Positions 57,679-64,000 of a stretch of DNA of 64,000 nucleotides are shown piece after piece; positions within the stretch are counted from its first letter, which is position 1; each line of letters begins with the position of its first letter. The position numbers and the translations under genes were made by a program. Source of the DNA: Mycoplasmoidaceae bacterium (GTDB taxonomy: Bacteria; Bacillota_I; Bacilli_A; Mycoplasmatales; Mycoplasmoidaceae). The notes under the pieces are model-generated. The model searched no databases and was not told the origin of the DNA. It worked only from the letters and a program-made list of their open reading frames with translations. The stretch covers positions 1 through 64,000 of the forward strand of contig JAKSVQ010000002.1 of assembly GCA_024407855.1 (NCBI GenBank), given 5' to 3'.

Positions 57679-57935
57679 TGAAACAATTTTCATTCACAAT
57701 TAAAGATCCTGCTGGAATTCATGCAAGACCAGCTGGTGTAGTAGTACAAGAAGCAAAGAAGTTTCAATCAACTATTACAGCAAAATATGATGGTAAGACA
57801 GCAGATTTAAAGAGAATCTTTACTGTTTTAGCATTATGTGCAAAATGTGGTGCTGTACTTGAAATCGAAGTATCAGGACCAGACGAAGAAGCTGCAGCTG
57901 CTGCAGTTAAACAAGCATTAGAAAGTAAATTGTAG
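57678..57935 (+). CDS. ptsH: Phosphocarrier protein HPr, Ser46 replaced by Arg
   Basis: 85 residues. GIHARPAG holds the EI-phosphorylated His15. The second site of Gram-positive HPr, Ser46 in LKSIMGV, is Arg46 here (LKRIFTV), so phosphorylation by HPr kinase is not possible at that position. A CAKCG stretch follows. Starts by a TAATG overlap with the EIIABC gene; ptsH beside an EII gene is unusual. Confidence 0.95.
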   Translation: MKQFSFTIKDPAGIHARPAGVVVQEAKKFQSTITAKYDGKTADLKRIFTVLALCAKCGAVLEIEVSGPDEEAAAAAVKQALESKL

Positions 57936-57939
57936 AATT

Positions 57940-59586
57940 ATGAAAAACTATAAAGGCAAAACCATCTTTGAAGGTTTTGCTAATGGAGAGATTAAAGTTT
58001 GATTAGACAATAATCAAGCAACAAATACTTTTACTTCGGAAGCACAAGAATGATCAAGATTTGAAGAAGCTAGAAAAAAAGAAATAGCTAAACTTGATAA
58101 ACTCTTTGAAGAAACAAAAGCAAAATTAGGTGAAGATAAAGCTAAATTATTTGCTACACACAAATTAATGGCAACTGACTTAGATTTTGAAGATTTAGTT
58201 AAGAATGCTATTAATACAAAAAAGACTGCTGAACAAGCAGTTGATGCTGCTGCTAATGAATTAGCAACAATGCTTGCCGGACTTTCTGATCCTTATATGA
58301 AAGCACGTTCAGCTGACGTTAAAGAAGTTGGTAAAGGAATTAAAGACTTCTTACTTGGTAAACAAGATAGCTTTAAATTAACTCAACCAACAATATTAGT
58401 TTGTGAAGATCTTGAATCAAGCACAATAATGCAATTTGATAAGTCATTATTAAAAGGATTAGTATTTACTAAAGGTAACCCAACTGCTCACGTTTCAATC
58501 TTTGCTAGATCAAGTGAATTACCATCGATATGTATGGTAAATGATCTTCCGTTAGATGCATCATTAAATGGAAAGAAAGTAATTCTTGATTCAACTAAAG
58601 GTGAAATCCTACTAGATGTCACAGCTGAAGACGAAGCAAAATATTCAGCCCAAGCTAAAGCTTTTAAGGAAAAGAAAGAAGCATTAAAATCATTTATTGG
58701 CAAACCATCAAAAACAATCGATGGTGTATCAACAAAGATTTATTGCAATATTGGTTCTGCTGAAGACGTTGCTAGTGTTTTAGCCAATGATGGTGAAGGT
58801 ATTGGTGTTTTCCGTAGTGAGTTCATTTATTTAAAACAAACTGACTTCCCAACCGAAGACTTTCAATTTGAAATTTATAAGAAAGCTTTAGTAGAAATGA
58901 AAGGTAAAGAAGTTATCATTCGTACCTTTGATATTGGTGCTGATAAGAAGGTTTCTTATTTTCCTCTACCAGATGAAGCTAACCCAGCATTAGGTTATCG
59001 TTCAGTTCGTATTTGTTTAGATCATGTTGATATGTTTAAAACACAACTTCGTGCTTTATACCGTGCATCAGCATTTGGTAAACTATCAATTATGGTACCA
59101 ATGATTACTAATGTTGATGAAATCAATTTCTGTAAGAAATGCATGGATGAAGTAAAAGCTGAGTTAGACGCTAAAAATATTCCATATGCGAAAGATGTTA
59201 AGCTTGGAATTATGATTGAAGTGCCAGTTGCAGCAGTTTGTGCTGATGAACTTGCACAACATGTTGACTTCTTCTCAATTGGAACAAATGACTTAACACA
59301 ATATGCTTTAGCATGTGATCGTGTTAATCCAAACTTAGGTAAAGTTTATGATCCATACCATAAAGGTTTGATGCGTTTAATTAAGATGACAATTGATGGA
59401 GCACACAAACACGGCAAGATTGTTGGTATGTGTGGTGAACTTGCACGAGATCCAAAAGTTCTACCATTCTTAATTGCTTTACATATCGATGAAATTTCCT
59501 TATCTGCTCCATATGTATTGCAAACTAGAAAAGCAATTAGTGAACTAGATACAACAAAAATAAATATTGATGATTACATCAAATAA
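57940..59586 (+). CDS. ptsI: PTS enzyme I
   Basis: 548 residues with TGA-Trp codons. The swivelling domain carries the phospho-His in KGNPTAHVSIFARS; the PEP-binding barrel has EGIGVFRSEFIYL, IIRTFDIGADK, GYRSVRICL, EVPVAAVCADEL, SIGTNDLTQYALACDR and GMCGELARDP with the catalytic Cys. Transfers phosphate from PEP to HPr. It follows ptsH by 4 bases, so the whole phosphorelay is one operon. Confidence 0.96.
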
Positions 59587-59607
59587 AAAAGAGCAAAAGC
59601 TCTTTTT

Positions 59608-59610
<3 letters not shown>
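59585..59610. terminator. Bidirectional terminator between ptsI and pfkA
   Basis: AAAAAAGAGC (59585-59594) pairs with GCTCTTTTTT (59599-59608) around AAAA. The pfkA stop (59608-59610) begins in the last base of the right arm. Confidence 0.9.
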
Positions 59611-61984
<2,374 letters not shown>

Positions 61985-62020
61985 TACTTTTCTCTCCGTT
62001 TTTAATCTTTTTATTTTTCG

Positions 62021-62043
62021 TTAATATATTTAATATATATTAA
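62021..62043. promoter_or_regulatory. Inverted repeat in the divergent gap between eno and a membrane protein gene
   Basis: Arms TTAATATAT and ATATATTAA with a 5-base centre, in a 109-base gap (61985-62093) that is almost pure A+T. -10-like sequences occur on both strands, but none stands out. Weak on its own. Confidence 0.3.
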
Positions 62044-62093
62044 AAAAAATATTTTTTATATTTATTTAATAATTTTTTAATAATATATCTATT

Positions 62094-62708
62094 ATGGCAA
62101 TTTTAAGAGAACGAACTGATCTAGATAAAAAACCAACTTGATATTTATTTTTAGCAGCAAATGTTGTTGTCTTTTTAGGAACTATTATTACTTATGTTTT
62201 ATTTCGACAAGAAAATCCTGCAAACGACATTATTAAATTTGTCCCAACGATTGTTTGCAACTTATCATCAATGGTTTTCTGTGGTTTCTTTATTTGATTA
62301 GAAGCTAAAGGAATTATGAATAAAGCAATGCACTTTCAAAGAAAGTGATTGTATTGATATTTAGCAGCATTGATTGTTTATCTTGTAGCTATCATCTTTA
62401 GTTTTGTTTACTTAATAATTTTCCGTTCTTTATATTTTCAACCACAATCAGTTTGATTTGACAAATCATGACCACTAATTATTGATATGGTTATCACTGG
62501 TGTTTTAACTCTAGTTGCAATTGGTTTGCAACGTTATGCACGATACAAAATCGATTTAGACATTTATAAAAGAAACCGTGGTGAACAACCTAAAAAAGAA
62601 GAGATAGCTAAAGACAAAGCTAAAGCTGAAAAAGACAAAGCCAAACAAGATAAGAAACAAAAGCCTATGGCTTCTTCTGGTTTGTCTGAAGAAATTGATA
62701 AACAATAA
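62094..62708 (+). CDS. Hypothetical membrane protein with charged C-terminal tail
   Basis: 204 residues with several TGA-Trp codons. Four hydrophobic segments (about 18-40, 48-68, 84-108 and 125-146) are followed by a cytosolic tail of about 50 residues that is very Lys/Glu/Asp/Ala-rich (KDKAKAEKDKAKQDK), probably helical or disordered. No family recognised. It ends 3 bases before mtaB. Confidence 0.72.
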
Positions 62709-62711
62709 ATC

Positions 62712-64000
62712 ATGAAAACCTTTTTCACGATTAATTTAGGATGTAAAGTAAATTTGTTTGAAACAAATGCTTTATCTTGTCAACTTGTACAAAAAGGTTT
62801 TAAACAAGTTAATGATATTAATAAAGCGAACATTGTATTAATTAATACTTGTTCTGTTACTAACAAAGCTGATGCCAAGAGTCGGAACATGATAAATCGG
62901 GCAAAGCAAGCAGAGCTTAAACCAATAGTTTTAGTAATGGGTTGCTTTAGTCAAGTTAATAAAGAATGATTTAAGCACAATAAAGTTGATATTGTGATTG
63001 GCTGTAAATACAAAAACAAATTAATTGATTTGCTTCAAACTTATTTAATAAATAAGAAACCAATTATCAAGGTAGACAAACAGTTAAACAACTTCGAAGA
63101 ATTTGGCTGCTTTGAGCATTTAGATAATACCAGAGCCTTTTTAAAGATTCAAGATGGTTGTGATTTCTTTTGTAATTATTGTTTAATTCCATTTTGCCGT
63201 GGGCGACAACGAGCAATGAAACATGAGCATGTTTTGCAAACAATTAAATGATATGTTAAACATGGATATAAAGAAATTGTATTAACTGGTGTTAATACAG
63301 CTGGATACAAAGATAAACAATACACATTCTTTAATCTATTACAAGATATTGATGAATTACCTGGTAACTTCCGTGTAAGAATATCCAGTCTTGAACCATT
63401 TCAAATTACCAAATCAATTATTGATTTATTAGCATCCAACCCTAAACGTTGAGCCAATCAAATTCATTTATGTTTGCAAAATGCAAACAATGATGTATTG
63501 AAAGCAATGAATCGAAAATACACAATTGAAGAATTTATTAAATTGTGTCAATATATCCGTAAGCAAATGCCTAATGTAGCAATCACTACCGATTACATTG
63601 TTGCCTTTGGCAATGAGACTGATAAACAATTTAATAATGCTATTACAAACTTGAAAAAAATTAAGTTTGCTAATATGAATATCTTTATTTATTCAAGACG
63701 TCATGGTACTGCTGCGGATAAACTATACAAGAAAGATATTAATCCATTAATTGCTAGACAACGTTACAACAAAGTTGTAGAAATTAAAGATATGTATCAA
63801 AAACAATATCTTGAATCATTTATTGGTAAAACATTGGATGTAATTGTTGAAAGATCTAAAGTTCCAACAATGCATGGCTATAGTAGCGAATTTATTAAGG
63901 TAGTATTTAAATCTAACAAGAATTTACATACAAAACTAGTTAAAGTAAGAATTAATAAAGTATCAAAAGATAATGCTGGTTATTACTTAAATGGGCAAAA
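62712..64000 (+). CDS. mtaB: tRNA t(6)A37 methylthiotransferase MtaB (3' truncated by the window)
   Basis: At least 429 residues; continues past the window. [17 protein letters not shown] and [17 protein letters not shown] form the N-terminal UPF0004 domain; [18 protein letters not shown] is the radical-SAM CxxxCxx[10 protein letters not shown] and the [20 protein letters not shown] segment fit MtaB (YqeV) rather than MiaB. Adds a methylthio group to t6A37. Several TGA-Trp codons. Confidence 0.92.

Noticed and set aside
61985..62093. AT-rich divergent gap before 62094 considered as a replication origin or AT-rich regulatory island
   Set aside because: It has no DnaA-box cluster that I can see and is only 109 bases; the inverted repeat there is weak against the A+T background.

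Overview
The window is a gene-dense stretch of an AT-rich bacterial chromosome. UGA is read as tryptophan in most of the longer genes (SecY, RpoA, MetG, MiaB, AtpA and many others continue through in-frame TGA), so translation table 4 applies. With the reduced gene set, lipoproteins carrying a lipobox, the absence of rpmD (L30) between rpsE and rplO, a NadD-YqeK fusion and a lipoprotein-type AtpF, this points to a Mollicute of the Mycoplasma group. I cannot name the species. I found no tRNA, rRNA, CRISPR array or insertion sequence, and no gap over about 110 bases lacks a gene.

Layout. 1-10352: the spc/alpha part of the ribosomal protein super-operon (rplP to rplQ) with secY, adk, map, infA and rpoA, closed by a terminator. 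10432-16070: metG, a DJ-1-like gene, a short hibernation factor, lysS, a degenerate AsnA-like gene and rpe. 16063-22525: a membrane protein and pncB on the minus strand, then divergent parE-parC. 22518-24834: yqeG, nadD-yqeK and mtnN. 24885-30821: a surface glycan or glycolipid locus (flippase-like protein, UDP-galactopyranose mutase, alpha/beta hydrolase, two tandem GT2 genes, and a convergent GT8). 30823-32807: ktrA and pgi. 32885-36851: acyltransferase 3, an Abi_2/HEPN protein, Nudix, trmB and a membrane protein. 36896-38341: miaB. 38383-46343: a lipoprotein and the complete F1Fo ATP synthase operon. 46351-50868: an MBL hydrolase, dnaX, nfo and rarA. 50874-54536 (minus): a beta-helix-like lipoprotein, nusB, yqhY, efp and a shortened pyk. 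54637-61984: manA, a fructose-family PTS EIIABC, HPr and EI, with convergent pfkA and eno. 62094-64000: a membrane protein and the start of mtaB.

How they work together. Sugar enters through the EI/HPr/EIIABC phosphotransferase system. With manA just upstream, the sugar is plausibly mannose, passing via fructose-6-phosphate to PfkA, enolase and pyruvate kinase. The ATP synthase couples ATP to an ion gradient, and PncB and NadD salvage nicotinate to NAD. The glycan genes likely build galactofuranose-containing surface material.

Most unusual points: an AsnA-fold protein that has lost its catalytic motif; perfect palindromes holding back-to-back -10 boxes between divergent genes; hairpins shared by convergent genes that encode Lys-Lys-stop on both strands; HPr with Arg at regulatory position 46; a pyruvate kinase without its C-terminal domain; a Na+-type ligand set in AtpE; a tandem GT2 pair with an almost identical 155-base 5' end; an Abi_2/HEPN protein in a reduced genome; and a Cys-ladder beta-helix lipoprotein.
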